Shown here in pieces: positions 1 through 9,263 of a DNA stretch of 64,000 nt (positions within the stretch are counted from its first letter, which is position 1; the number at the start of each line of letters is the position of its first letter). The position numbers and the translations under genes were made by a program. The notes under the pieces were generated by a model. The model saw only the letters and a list, made by a program, of their open reading frames with translations. It had not been told where the DNA came from and made no database searches. Source of the stretch: JADGHX01 sp963837755 (GTDB lineage Bacteria; Pseudomonadota; Gammaproteobacteria; Steroidobacterales; Steroidobacteraceae); contig CAWIOP010000001.1 in NCBI GenBank assembly GCA_963837755.1, positions 620,001 through 684,000 of the forward strand, given 5' to 3'.

Positions 1-2
1 TC

Positions 3-305
3 GACGCCATCGTCAAGGACGGCAACATGCTCGTCTCGAACGATGAGCAGGTCACCCGCAAGATGCAGCTCGACTTCCTGAAGGCGAACGGCGTCAGCGC
101 CGAGGACTTCAACAAGGCGTGGGACTCGTTCACCGTCAGCGCCGGCCTGCAGCGCGCCGAACAGCTCACCACGCGCTACAAGGTGAACGGCGTGCCGCTG
201 ATCGTGATCAACGGCAAGTACACCACCGACGTCGGCCAGGCCGGCGGCCCGGGGCAGCTGCTCCAGCTCATCAACGACCTCGCAGCAGGCGAGAAGCGCC
301 ACTGA
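3..305 (+). CDS. dsbA: Thiol:disulfide interchange protein DsbA-type, C-terminal part
   Basis: This is the last 100 codons of a gene that begins outside the window. The tail has the DsbA C-terminal pattern: a helical stretch with the word AEDFNKAW, then NGVPLIVINGKY, where the Val-Pro pair fits the cis-proline loop facing the active site, followed by a short GGP helix. DsbA proteins are periplasmic oxidases that introduce disulfides into exported proteins. The CXXC active site and signal peptide lie upstream and cannot be checked, so a related DsbA-fold oxidoreductase is possible. The next gene is 52 bp downstream on the same strand. Confidence 0.8.
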   Translation, partial: DAIVKDGNMLVSNDEQVTRKMQLDFLKANGVSAEDFNKAWDSFTVSAGLQRAEQLTTRYKVNGVPLIVINGKYTTDVGQAGGPGQLLQLINDLAAGEKRH

Positions 306-357
306 CGCGCGGCGCCGCGGCCATGCACGGCGCAGCTCGACCCATCGGCCATCGGGC

Positions 358-1332
358 GTGCTGAGCGTATTCGTCTCGCAGCCCCACGGCCTCGCGCGCG
401 TTCCATGGGAGCCGGGCGAAGCTCTTCCGAACGATGCGCTGTGGTTCGACCTGCTGGAACCCTCGGCGGAAGAAGAGCGCGCGGTGGAGCAGGTGCTGGG
501 CATCGACGTGCCTACGCGCGAGGAGATGCGCGAGATCGAGGCATCCAATCGCCTCTATGAAGAGAACGGTGCCGTTTACATGACGGCCACTATCGTCACG
601 AAACTCGACACCGACCTGCCCCAGAGCACCCAGGCCACGTTCATTCTCAACGGGTCGCATCTCGTCACCAACCGGTATACCGATCCGCTGCCGTTCCGGC
701 GCTTCGTTGCCTATGCGGAAACACACCCGGCGACGTGCAGCTCGCCGGTGATGCTGCTCGCGGGGTTGCTGGAGTCGATCATCAATCGAATCGCCGACGT
801 CATTGAGCGCGTGGCGGCGGATCTCGACCAGACTTCGGCGGAGGTGTTTGCGACTACGCGCCGACGGTCCCAGCGCAGTCGCGACTTCGGGCAGCTGCTG
901 GGCCGCGTGGGCCAGAGCGGTGAGCTCGTCTCGAAAGCGCGAGAGAGTCTCGTGAGCCTGGGCAGACTGCTCGTGTTCGTTCAGCAGTCCACCAATGCGT
1001 CAATGACTCAGGAGGCGCGCACGCGCTTTCGTACACTGTCGCGCGACGTCCTCGCGATGAGCGACCACGCCTCGTTCCTGGGCGACAAGGTGGCGTTCGT
1101 GCTCGAAGCCACGCTCGGCATGGTCACCATCGATCAGAACAACATCCTAAAGATCTTCTCGGTGGTGACGGTGTTCCTGCTGCCGCCGTCGGTCATCGGC
1201 GCCATCTTCGGCATGAATTTCGAGCACATGCCGTGGCTGCACGACGGCTGGGGCTTCGGTGCGGCCATGGGCTTGATGGTGGCGTCGGCGCTGATCCCGT
1301 GGCTGTTGTTCAAGCACAAGCGGTGGTTGTAG
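358..1332 (+). CDS. corA: CorA-family divalent cation transporter
   Basis: A 324-residue inner-membrane protein with a long cytoplasmic N-terminal domain and two C-terminal membrane helices. The signature Gly-Met-Asn triplet (residues about 285-287, in FGMNFEHMP) sits after the first helix (FSVVTVFLLPPSVIGAI), and the protein ends in the usual short basic tail (KHKRWL). CorA channels mediate Mg2+, Co2+ or Ni2+ uptake as pentamers. Length and topology are normal for the family. The start is a GTG with no strong ribosome site; no better in-frame ATG precedes the conserved region. The ion carried cannot be read from the sequence. Confidence 0.9.
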   Translation: MLSVFVSQPHGLARVPWEPGEALPNDALWFDLLEPSAEEERAVEQVLGIDVPTREEMREIEASNRLYEENGAVYMTATIVTKLDTDLPQSTQATFILNGSHLVTNRYTDPLPFRRFVAYAETHPATCSSPVMLLAGLLESIINRIADVIERVAADLDQTSAEVFATTRRRSQRSRDFGQLLGRVGQSGELVSKARESLVSLGRLLVFVQQSTNASMTQEARTRFRTLSRDVLAMSDHASFLGDKVAFVLEATLGMVTIDQNNILKIFSVVTVFLLPPSVIGAIFGMNFEHMPWLHDGWGFGAAMGLMVASALIPWLLFKHKRWL

Positions 1333-1338
1333 GCCTCG

Positions 1339-2100
1339 TCACAGCTCGATCTTCGAGAACGACCACGCCCCCAGCACCAGGAATACGGCGGCGACGGCTG
1401 CCAGCACGCCCATGTCCCACGTGAGCCCGAAGTGGGACACGCCGATGAGGCTGCCGCGCAAGCCATCCACACCGTAGGAAAGTGGATTGAGCGTCGTGAT
1501 CGCCTGCAGAGGCCCCGGCAGCCCCTGCAACGGGAACAGCGCGCCCGAGAGGAAAAAGAGCGGCAACATCACGAAGTTCATCACGAGTGGATACGCCTGC
1601 ATGCTTTGCATGCGGCTGCCGATTACCGTTCCGAACGCGCAGCACACCACCGCGATGAGCACCATGACGAGCAGGAACATGGGTGCGGCCAGAAGGCTCT
1701 CGGGCCGGAACCCGAAGATGACGCAGAGAATGAGAACGAGCAGGCCTTGAATGGTGGCAACCGTGGCGCCGCCCAGCGTGCGCCCAATCATCACGTGCAG
1801 TCTCGGCACGGGAGCGACCAGCGTTTCTTTCAGAAATCCGAACTGGCGGTCCCAGAGCAGCCCGATGCCGGAGAACGCCCCGGAAAACAACACTGTGACC
1901 GCGATGACACCGGGCGCGAGAAACTGCAGGTAGCTGCCCTGCCCGGCCTTCTCGAACACGGGGCCGAGGCCGAAGCCGAGCGCGAGCAGATACAGCAGCG
2001 GCTGCCCGAACGACGCGACGATCTGCGCCGGCGAGCGCACGTAATGCTTCAGTGCGCGCAGCCACAGGATGTAGATGACCTTCATCGCTTGTTGCTCCAC
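1339..2100 (-). CDS. ABC-2 type exporter permease (DrrB-like)
   Basis: A 253-residue integral membrane protein with about six hydrophobic segments, typical of the ABC-2 permeases that pair with DrrA-type ATPases. The word LNPLSYGVDGLRG near residue 205 is a strong family signature. It overlaps the 3' end of the ATPase gene by 19 bp, so the two are translationally coupled and form one exporter. Such pairs export drugs, polysaccharides or lipids; the substrate cannot be inferred. A second in-frame ATG at residue 6 is an alternative start. Confidence 0.85.
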   Translation of the reverse strand: MEQQAMKVIYILWLRALKHYVRSPAQIVASFGQPLLYLLALGFGLGPVFEKAGQGSYLQFLAPGVIAVTVLFSGAFSGIGLLWDRQFGFLKETLVAPVPRLHVMIGRTLGGATVATIQGLLVLILCVIFGFRPESLLAAPMFLLVMVLIAVVCCAFGTVIGSRMQSMQAYPLVMNFVMLPLFFLSGALFPLQGLPGPLQAITTLNPLSYGVDGLRGSLIGVSHFGLTWDMGVLAAVAAVFLVLGAWSFSKIEL

Positions 2101-2873
2101 GCGCGCATGAACTGGCGCATCTGGTCAGCCGAGCCCGCTTGCTCCTCGCGGATGGCGGAGCCTGTGAGGGCGAGAAACGCGCCCTCCAGCGAACTGGCAT
2201 TGGTCTGGTCCATGAGCTCACGCGCTGAGCCCAGCGCCACGATGGCACCGTGATCGATGACGGCGATGCGCTGCGCGACGCGCTCGGCTTCGTCCATGTA
2301 GTGCGTGGTGAGGAACACGGTGACCTGCTCGGATTCGTTCAGCGCCTTCACGTGCGTCCAGAGCTGGTTGCGACTTTGCGGATCGAGCCCCAGCGTCGGC
2401 TCGTCCAGGAACAGGATCTTCGGTGTGTGCAGGAAACCGCGCGCGATCTCGAGCCGGCGCCGCATGCCGCCGGAGAATGTTTTCATGCGCTGGTCCTTCC
2501 TGTCCCACAGCTCGAACAGCTTCATCAGCAGCTCGATGCGCACCCCGCGCACCTTGCGCGGCACCTCGTAGAGCACGCCGTGCAGCTCCATGTTCTCGTA
2601 TGCGGTGAGCTCGGTGTCGACGCTCGGATCCTGGAACACGATGCCGAACCGGCTGCGCACCTCGTTCTGGTTTTTCGCGGGATCGAGGCCATCGATGAGA
2701 ATGGAGCCGCTCGTGGGCGTGAGCAGCGTGGTGAGCATCTTGATGGTGGTGGTCTTGCCCGCGCCGTTGGGCCCGAGGAACGCGAACAGCTCCCCGGGTT
2801 TCACCTCGAACGAGATATCCTTCACCGCCTGGAGCTGGCCGAACCTCTTCGAGAGGTTTTGTACTTTGATCAT
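2082..2873 (-). CDS. ABC transporter ATP-binding protein (DrrA-like)
   Basis: A 263-residue cytoplasmic ATPase with every nucleotide-binding motif intact: Walker A GPNGAGKTT near residue 36, signature FSGGMRRRLEIARG, Walker B ILFLDEPTLGLDP and the switch His in TTHYMDEAERV. It belongs to the daunorubicin-resistance type that energises ABC-2 permeases, in agreement with the overlapping downstream permease gene. The ATG lies about 180 bp from the end of tRNA-Arg, also on the minus strand. Substrate unknown. Confidence 0.9.
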   Translation of the reverse strand: MIKVQNLSKRFGQLQAVKDISFEVKPGELFAFLGPNGAGKTTTIKMLTTLLTPTSGSILIDGLDPAKNQNEVRSRFGIVFQDPSVDTELTAYENMELHGVLYEVPRKVRGVRIELLMKLFELWDRKDQRMKTFSGGMRRRLEIARGFLHTPKILFLDEPTLGLDPQSRNQLWTHVKALNESEQVTVFLTTHYMDEAERVAQRIAVIDHGAIVALGSARELMDQTNASSLEGAFLALTGSAIREEQAGSADQMRQFMRAWSNKR

Positions 2874-3054
2874 GCGCTAGCCCCCTCTTGCGCCCGCCGC
2901 GCCGACCCTGGCGCGCGCGCAGTCTACCCGCGCCTTCCGACACGCCTGCCGCGACAGTTCATTTCGTTCGCGGGGTGACCGAAGGGGCTCGCGGAACGCG
3001 CGGGGCAGACGGGGTCACGCTGACGCCAGGTGACCCGTAAGTTCTTGTTTGGAT

Positions 3055-3131
3055 TGGCGCGCCCGACTGGATTCGAACCAGCGACCTGCAGCTTCGGAGG
3101 CTGCCACTCTATCCAGCTGAGCTACGGGCGC
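3055..3131 (-). tRNA. tRNA-Arg (anticodon CCG), CCA encoded
   Basis: Read on the minus strand, the acceptor arm GCGCCCG pairs with CGGGCGC. The D arm is GCTC...GAGT, the anticodon stem GCAGC/GCTGC encloses the loop CTCCGAA with anticodon CCG, and the T arm GCTGG/CCAGT (one G-T pair) carries the loop TTCGAAT. The discriminator base G is followed by an encoded CCA at 3055-3057. It reads the arginine codon CGG. The accessory stretch on its right lies beyond the 5' end of the tRNA, not the 3' end where integrases normally act. Confidence 0.96.
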
Positions 3132-3555
3132 GTGAGGGGCGGATTCTACGGAGCTTCCGGGTCGGCCGCCAATCGCCGTAACCATTGGGTGGTGCGAGGA
3201 CTGGGCAGAGGCTTAAATTCTCTGACTGCATAGGCCACGCCGGTCACTCCTCACGTTCCTGTTTGTGACGCCACTTACTCAAACCGGCGACGGCACCATT
3301 GAAAAATCCATCTGCTCCACGCCGGATTCCATCCAATCAAAATGCCGTTGAGATCGTGCCGCGCTGCTCGCAATCGAAAAGGATTCCGTCATTCGGATCA
3401 TGGAACTGATTCAGCACGTCGGATCGAACTCACCACGATACGCAGCGCACGCTACACCACTCGTCGGCCCGAACCTCCATCGGTTGCAAATCGCATCAGC
3501 AGCAGCGCTTTTTCGCCCATTCTTGACGAATCCATCCTGCGCGATAAAGGCGCCG
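3132..3555. other. Gene-free stretch beside tRNA-Arg
   Basis: About 420 bp with no reading frame I can support. Short open frames exist on both strands but show no recognisable protein features. It separates tRNA-Arg from the end of the methyltransferase operon. Confidence 0.5.
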
Positions 3556-4332
3556 TCAGCGCCGAAATGCACATCGCCCTAGCTCCTGCTGCAGATAACG
3601 CAAACTTTCGGTCAACCACCGAGTCAGACCAGCCAGGTCCGGAGGAGCATTCAGATGATGGCCCAACTGATGCGCAGTCGAAGGCAACCACCACCTCGCT
3701 GCGCTGGCCAAATGCATGCTTTCGATCGTGACGGATCGCAAAAGCTCGTCAAGATTCTCGGCCCTCGGTGCCGCTCCAAAATCTTCGACGATCTCCATTG
3801 GCTCTTCGATGAATTCCGTCGTCGAACGTTGCTCCGCCAGACTTTGCAGGACGTCGACCTGCCAATGAGGATGGCCTGCGCCAGACGTTTGAAACCCGGG
3901 ACCTGCGCCGGTCCAATCGCGAACTCCAGGCCATTCGAGCCGAAATGCTTGCGGTTTCAGCGGATCGCCGACGTACCCGAAATGAATGGTTAGGCTGACC
4001 TGCCGAAAAATGTAGGGCTTCGTCCCAAGCGCTATGTCCCAAATCTCCTGCAACCCGAACCACGCAAGTAGATCCTTCGGCATCGGACAAAGCGGCACTA
4101 CGAACGCGGCGCCACCTCGATTGCGGTTCACGCGTTCGCACGCGCTGCCTTGCAGACCGGCCCAAACCCGACCAGATTGCGTCTCGGCGTCTATGCGAAG
4201 CTGCTGCACGCTTAGTCCAAGCATCGAATCGAACTGCGCTGTCAGGTCTCTCCAGCGCTGCTCGAGCGCGCCTTTCGACGCCCGAAGCTCGGTCAGTGAC
4301 GAGTCAGAGGTCAGCGAGGGAGCGCGTGCCAT
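3556..4332 (-). CDS. Unrecognised protein coupled to the DNA methyltransferase
   Basis: A 258-residue soluble protein of no family I recognise. It opens with a probable coiled-coil helix (residues about 10-45), has a central beta-rich part with the words IWDIALGTKPY, LTIHFGYVGD, RLEWPGVRDW and GAGHPHWQVDVL, and ends in helices (WLTESLRYLQQEL). The paired His in GHPHW and the acidic residues around it could be catalytic or metal-binding, but this is speculation. Its ATG lies inside the 3' end of the methyltransferase gene (29 bp overlap), so the two are almost certainly made together. An earlier start at 4377 is possible. A restriction or regulatory partner is the obvious guess. Confidence 0.7.
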   Translation of the reverse strand: MARAPSLTSDSSLTELRASKGALEQRWRDLTAQFDSMLGLSVQQLRIDAETQSGRVWAGLQGSACERVNRNRGGAAFVVPLCPMPKDLLAWFGLQEIWDIALGTKPYIFRQVSLTIHFGYVGDPLKPQAFRLEWPGVRDWTGAGPGFQTSGAGHPHWQVDVLQSLAEQRSTTEFIEEPMEIVEDFGAAPRAENLDELLRSVTIESMHLASAARWWLPSTAHQLGHHLNAPPDLAGLTRWLTESLRYLQQELGRCAFRR

Positions 4333-6745
4333 ACAGATCCATTGCAAGTTGTACAGTTCGCGCGCTCTGCAGAGCATTGGTGAGATCGATTGAGCGCCCT
4401 ATTTCGGCCAGCTCGCGCACCCATTGTCCGCGCAAAGGATCAACGCTCTGTTCGCAGAGGTTCGGTACTGGTATAGGGCCGACGTGGCGCAAACTCACAT
4501 CATATTGCCCGCCTGCGACGTGCGGCGAATAGAGCGACAGCAGCTTTATGAAAATCGAAGAATTGAATAACGCGGAATATGCGGAAACGATGTCAGCCGT
4601 TGGCATCGCTTCGGACGTTGTATCGACGAGAGCTTCTCTTGGAATCCAAACATGCCCCATCACAGCGAGATACTCGGCGTCTAAATCAGCGGCGAAACCA
4701 CCTTCCGCGGCGAAAAACTTCGAGATGATGCGTGGCTTTTTATCGAAGGCGAAGGTGCGAGGACGCATAAGGCCCCACCAATCAACGCGATCGGCTTGGA
4801 TGATCGAAGCTCGCTGCGAAAGCTGCGGCCTATTTGGCGCCAAATACTTCTGGAAGTAGGTGGCAAGGACTCGCTGAACCTCTTTTTCACTTGAGAACAT
4901 CGGCCCCGTTTCGGTATGCGGAAAGAACACCCGATACGGATGGGCAACGCGCGCATTTTGGATCGAGTCTGACATCGTCGCCAGCTTGAAGTAGCCGCGC
5001 TCCTTGGTTGGAAGCGCGCGCCATTCATCCAATGTAAGAAGCAAAACGTCGTTAAGACCAGTTTGAACACCTTGGGCAACTTCAAACAGTTCGCTGATCG
5101 TAGGAAGCAGCGCTTCGTTTAATGCACTCAGCACTCGTTCGGTTTTCGGTGTCGGCAGGCGCCAAGTCGGGCGTCCGCGCAACGCTGCAACTGAGACTGG
5201 AAATAGGTTCCACCCCTCTTCCATAATCGCGCTCGCCGGTATTGAACCGTTCAGCTTTCGTAGTTGACGTAGGGCCGCGTTGGTTGCACCTGGCTCATTT
5301 TCTGTGACAACCGCAATGAACTCGTCAAAGCGTGGTTTGCTGGCTTTTTGAACGACAGCACAAGCGACTTGGACCAAGGCATGAGTGAAGAGTCCGAAGT
5401 CGCCGATGGAGCCGAGCAAGCGAATGTGCCCGAGCGTGAGGAGTTGTTCACGCCAAGAGCCCGCTGCTTTGAGCGATAGAAGACTTGACGGAAACAGCGT
5501 GCCGAGCACGCCGCCATCATTCAACGCCTGGAGTGCGCGAACCACAAACGCCATGCTGTAGTCGCCACGCGCTGCACTCGAGTCTGTAGCTGCCCGAAGC
5601 TGCTCACGTTGCTCAGGCGTTTGGGCACCGAATGCTATGAAGGGCGGGTTCATCACAATGACGTCGGCCTTAGGCATGCCGATCTCGCCTAAGGAGTCGC
5701 CCACCCTCAGGTCAAGGTCAACTCCGCCTTCTGGTTTCCAATCTCTGATCGCCGCTGCCATAACGAAGCGAGCCATTGCAATGGCTGCAACAGAGATGTC
5801 GCAGCCCACAAGTTTCAAATGGCCCTTGAAATTGACTCGTCGCAGTGCGCGGAAAGCCTCGTGGAGAAAGGCACCTGATCCACAGGCGGGATCACACAGC
5901 GTCAATGTCGGGCGCGTGGTCAAATCTGGAAGCGCGCCTAGGACTTGCTCAACCAAGCTGCGCGCAAGCGCTGGAGGAGTAAAGTGCGTTCCCCCTCGAC
6001 TTGAAGGCCGCACCTCCGGGGCACCGATCAATCCGAAGAGATCGAGCCCAGGGGCGCCGCGCAGGAGCTCGAAATGTGCCTCTTGGAACAGCTGACCTCC
6101 GGCATGACGGATCGCCAAAGTGGGATGTAGTTGCAGCAAAGAAAGAGAGCCAGATGCGCGCTCGATCTCGCCAACGGCGGCCGCAATCCCACGCGCATCG
6201 AGCTTCGCATACAGCGAGGGGCCATCTTCGGATAGCCCGTAGACCTCCGGCCGCCGGAAAGACGCGTCCGGTGCGATGAGATGGGCCAGCGCAGCCGCGA
6301 AGACATCGGTAGTTCTTTCGTCCGGCAAGTCGGCCGCCTGACCCAACGAACGAACGCGTCGGAAGAGCCCGATCAAGTGATCAACAACGCTCTTGTTGGA
6401 TCTAAGACGATCCTCATTGAGGTAAAGATAGAATCGATCAAGGCCTCGCTCCACGCCGCCACGCTCGAACACGCGAGGCTCAGTGGGCTTATCCCAGCGG
6501 ACAACAGCCACTTTCGAGGGCGTAACTGTGACGTGATGGGGAATATCACTTGACCATGCCCAAGCTGCTGGATTGGTTTGCCGCCATAGATCATCCTCGG
6601 ACGTCGACAGAGCAAACGTGCCGTAGCCTCCATCGAGAAGCACGTTGTGTTCGCCCGGTGGCGCCCCATCCTCTCGCTCGAACAAAGGAGCCAACGCCAA
6701 GCCAAACTGGTGGCTCCAGAGCCACGTGATATCGGACCCGCTCAT
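4304..6745 (-). CDS. N6-adenine DNA methyltransferase, type IIG/TaqI-like
   Basis: An 813-residue protein. The N-terminal 240 residues are unassigned. THFTPPALARSLV introduces an adenine methyltransferase core, with motif I DPACGSGAF near residue 286 for S-adenosylmethionine and motif IV NPPF near residue 366 as catalytic site. The C-terminal third resembles target-recognition domains of TaqI/Eco57I-type enzymes, with GGQYDVSLRHVGPIPVP close to the end. I see no clear nuclease motif. I chose the ATG at 6745 because GGAG sits five bases upstream; a GTG at 6820 would add 25 residues. The gene overlaps the unrecognised partner. A defence or modification role is inferred from family and setting. 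Confidence 0.85.
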   Translation of the reverse strand: MSGSDITWLWSHQFGLALAPLFEREDGAPPGEHNVLLDGGYGTFALSTSEDDLWRQTNPAAWAWSSDIPHHVTVTPSKVAVVRWDKPTEPRVFERGGVERGLDRFYLYLNEDRLRSNKSVVDHLIGLFRRVRSLGQAADLPDERTTDVFAAALAHLIAPDASFRRPEVYGLSEDGPSLYAKLDARGIAAAVGEIERASGSLSLLQLHPTLAIRHAGGQLFQEAHFELLRGAPGLDLFGLIGAPEVRPSSRGGTHFTPPALARSLVEQVLGALPDLTTRPTLTLCDPACGSGAFLHEAFRALRRVNFKGHLKLVGCDISVAAIAMARFVMAAAIRDWKPEGGVDLDLRVGDSLGEIGMPKADVIVMNPPFIAFGAQTPEQREQLRAATDSSAARGDYSMAFVVRALQALNDGGVLGTLFPSSLLSLKAAGSWREQLLTLGHIRLLGSIGDFGLFTHALVQVACAVVQKASKPRFDEFIAVVTENEPGATNAALRQLRKLNGSIPASAIMEEGWNLFPVSVAALRGRPTWRLPTPKTERVLSALNEALLPTISELFEVAQGVQTGLNDVLLLTLDEWRALPTKERGYFKLATMSDSIQNARVAHPYRVFFPHTETGPMFSSEKEVQRVLATYFQKYLAPNRPQLSQRASIIQADRVDWWGLMRPRTFAFDKKPRIISKFFAAEGGFAADLDAEYLAVMGHVWIPREALVDTTSEAMPTADIVSAYSALFNSSIFIKLLSLYSPHVAGGQYDVSLRHVGPIPVPNLCEQSVDPLRGQWVRELAEIGRSIDLTNALQSARTVQLAMDLYGTRSLADL

Positions 6746-7203
6746 CGCATCTCCGTGTAGACCGTAGAGAGCGAGAGCAGTCGCTCGATGCGCGTCGCAA
6801 GAATCATCTGCCGAACGCACAAGACATGCCGGTCATACGATTGGGACAGCTGGTACACAGGGAGTCCAAGATCAAGGTTCATCGGGATGGAGTATCACGC
6901 AAATCATACATAGGCTGCGGCTATCTTAAGCGCCAAACTATCTGTGCACTGCTGAATACCGCGCGCCGAACTGATTGTCCACCGAGACCAGGCAACAAGA
7001 GCGCTTTGACGGTTACGAAGAATCGGCCTAACCGCACCATCAATGACACCTGTTCACCCATCAGCATGGAGAGGGGTGGATAGCGCGGGGTCCCTCGCAG
7101 TATCGACTGCCGCAACAAGTAGTCAGTCAATGCAGCCGAACTCAGCTGCGATAGCTGCGTCGATATGCCTGCAGACTATGCCGTCACGCTCCGTACGATC
7201 ACC
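6746..7203. other. Gene-poor stretch between methyltransferase and zeta-toxin remnant
   Basis: About 460 bp upstream of the methyltransferase. The minus-strand promoter of that operon should lie here, but I could not pick a convincing -35/-10 pair. No coding region can be supported. Confidence 0.4.
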
Positions 7204-7620
7204 TCATCTTGCCGATCTGACGATGTGGGTTCGCTCGCTGCATGACTCTGCGGTGGACAGTGCGGGCGAGTGTTGAGTGGTAGAGATTCGGTGCTGGTCG
7301 AGCAGCGCGTCCCGCAGGACTGCGGGCGCGGTCGTTGACTTTCGAGCACCGTTTGGTCCGGCAATGACAACTATCGTGAAAGCCTGCACGACGAGCTCGC
7401 GAGGCTCGCCGGAGATCAGCTCGAACATCTGGCGAGCGGCATCCGCCTTCGTCTTGTCGGCCTGCTTGCGGACTTCCTTGCCGAGTGCGATGGCCTTCTT
7501 CACCGCAGCTGGGTTGATCGCCTTCGGCAGCCGTGCAGGCGTCGCGGTCGGGTTGGTGGGACGGTCTCCGTCTTCGTATCGGCTTCCGGGGCCGTGTGCT
7601 CCATTACAACTCGACTTCAA
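7204..7620 (-). pseudogene. Remnant of a zeta-toxin locus: partner protein fused to a broken P-loop
   Basis: A 138-codon frame of two unlike parts. Residues about 30-80 (KADAARQMFELISGEPRELVVQAF) look like the small proteins often encoded ahead of zeta-toxin-like kinases. The sequence then jumps into TIVVIAGPNGARKST, the start of a zeta-type P-loop kinase, with Arg replacing the second Gly of the usual GAGKS. After APAVLRDALL the resemblance stops and the frame ends in unrelated residues, so almost the whole kinase is missing. An internal deletion, a Walker A substitution and a 3' loss together point to a dead locus. Family assignment is from memory of the motifs. Confidence 0.5.
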
Positions 7621-8452
7621 TCCCGGGGTCGGGCTTGCTTTCGCGCGTGAACAGCAGATTCAGCAGGAGCCCGCGGCGCTTTGGAAGGCCGCGCAGAAAT
7701 GCCGGGAACTCACCAGGCGGGAGGTACCGTATCGTCCTGCCAATTACGTACGCGGACACGAACTGGCTGGCAGCAAGGTCCACGAACTCCTCGACCGTGC
7801 TGCCCTGTTCGATCAATTGCTCGGGGGCAAATTCGACATAGAAGCGCTGTGTCTTCGCGAGCGTCTGCGGCGCTCCGCGCATGGCGTTCACTTCGAAGCC
7901 TTCGACGTCCATCACCATCAGATCGATCATCTCCCACGCGAGCGGCAACGTTGAGTCGAGCGTTCGAACGGCAACCTCGATTTCTCCGGTCTCGCGCGAC
8001 ACGCGGCTGTTGCCCGTGTTGATGCGGTTCTCGGTAAATCGGACCGTACCTGGAACTGCACCGACCGCGACGTTTTCTGCCGCGACGCCTTCGATATCGT
8101 TCAACTGCAGATTCAGCTGCAGCATTCGATAATTTCTCGGGCTCGGCTCGTAGGCGATGACGGACCGGGTGCCTGCGGCCCGCACGATGGGCACCAGCAG
8201 CGCGCCGATGTGCGCACCGACGAATACTATGCGCGATGTGGCGCTCACGAAACGGGAAAGGAGGGTGACTTCCGGCCAGTCGTACTCCCCGCGGTTGAGC
8301 AGATGACGCGAGACGTTGAAGTCGCCCGGATCGATGACGAGGGTACCGTTTCGGGTGGCTGCCACGACTCCGATGCCGTGGTTTGCGAGAATTTTCGAGC
8401 GGAAGTGGCTGCGGATGCTACGTGTGATGCGCTTGTGCAGACGTACCTTCAC
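7604..8452 (-). CDS. FkbM-family SAM-dependent methyltransferase
   Basis: A 282-residue protein. The FkbM pattern is clear: a Rossmann glycine region FVGAHIGALLVPIVRAAG, an acidic hairpin VIAYEPSPRNY for the ribose of S-adenosylmethionine, and the signature DLMVMDVEGFEVNAMRGA near residue 175. FkbM enzymes O-methylate sugars or polyketides. The family usually reads FVDVGAN-G at the glycine loop, so FVGAHIG is a deviation that may reduce activity. There are no glycan genes around it. Its 3' end overlaps the zeta-toxin remnant by 17 bp. Confidence 0.8.
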   Translation of the reverse strand: MKVRLHKRITRSIRSHFRSKILANHGIGVVAATRNGTLVIDPGDFNVSRHLLNRGEYDWPEVTLLSRFVSATSRIVFVGAHIGALLVPIVRAAGTRSVIAYEPSPRNYRMLQLNLQLNDIEGVAAENVAVGAVPGTVRFTENRINTGNSRVSRETGEIEVAVRTLDSTLPLAWEMIDLMVMDVEGFEVNAMRGAPQTLAKTQRFYVEFAPEQLIEQGSTVEEFVDLAASQFVSAYVIGRTIRYLPPGEFPAFLRGLPKRRGLLLNLLFTRESKPDPGIEVEL

Positions 8453-9263
8453 AGCGCGATTCCGGCGTACTTGCAGGCCACGGGATCGGCGCTGCGTTGC
8501 TCGCCACGCCGCCCTTGAATGTCAGGCCCCCGAGAAGCGCAACTGGCCGACAGGATTCGGGGCGCGGCTGTCATCTGACTCCAATACTTCATGTCGCTCT
8601 CACAAGTGAACGTTCTATTGCCATTATCCATCAGCGAGCCGTCGCAAGAAGCCTCCATGGAGTCCTCAACCACTCTTGCGTGGACGACGATTGGCGCCTG
8701 TGCCGGAAGCTCCAATAGAATCACCGCCTCTGCACTGGCATCCGCCAAGCCAACAACTATTTGAGGCAAGCATCGCGATGCGTGACGCCGAGCGGGAGTC
8801 CACCGTCAGATTCTGGAGTTCGCTCGGGAGGCGACCGAAGAAGCACTAGCCGCACACCATGAGCGGCGAGCATTCAACGGCACGGCCGGCTTCATCGAGT
8901 ATGCGGTCGTGAAGCCGCTCATCCGCAGCGCTCGCCGCTTCGAGCTCAGCTTTCGTTCGATTCTTGTCGCTCATATTTCGCGCGCGCAATGCGCTCCATC
9001 CATCCACATCGAAAACTCTGACAGGTCGGCCGGTGACGCGCTTCGTAAGCCACGTTGCGGCCGCCGCTGTCGCAGAAGAATTCACGAATAGTGATCTGCT
9101 TCAAAAAAATGACAACTCCGCTGCGCAACACGCGCTGATCACGATCTCTTCTCACTAGAATGCGCGCCGCCGGACGACGTGCCGGCAGCCCGTTCGGATG
9201 CGCGAGCGCGCGAAGCGCGTGGTCGTTGCAGTCGAGCGATCTTTTTTGTCAGTGGAGGATCTC
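8453..9263. other. Gene-poor stretch upstream of the outer-membrane protein gene
   Basis: About 800 bp with no coding sequence I can support. Several frames of 60-106 codons are open on both strands but look like chance frames. It marks the right edge of the accessory stretch that begins at tRNA-Arg. Confidence 0.4.

Noticed and set aside
3055..9263. tRNA-Arg as the attachment site of the methyltransferase/FkbM island
   Set aside because: The accessory stretch lies beyond the tRNA 5' end, no repeat of the tRNA 3' end was seen at its far side, and no integrase is present.
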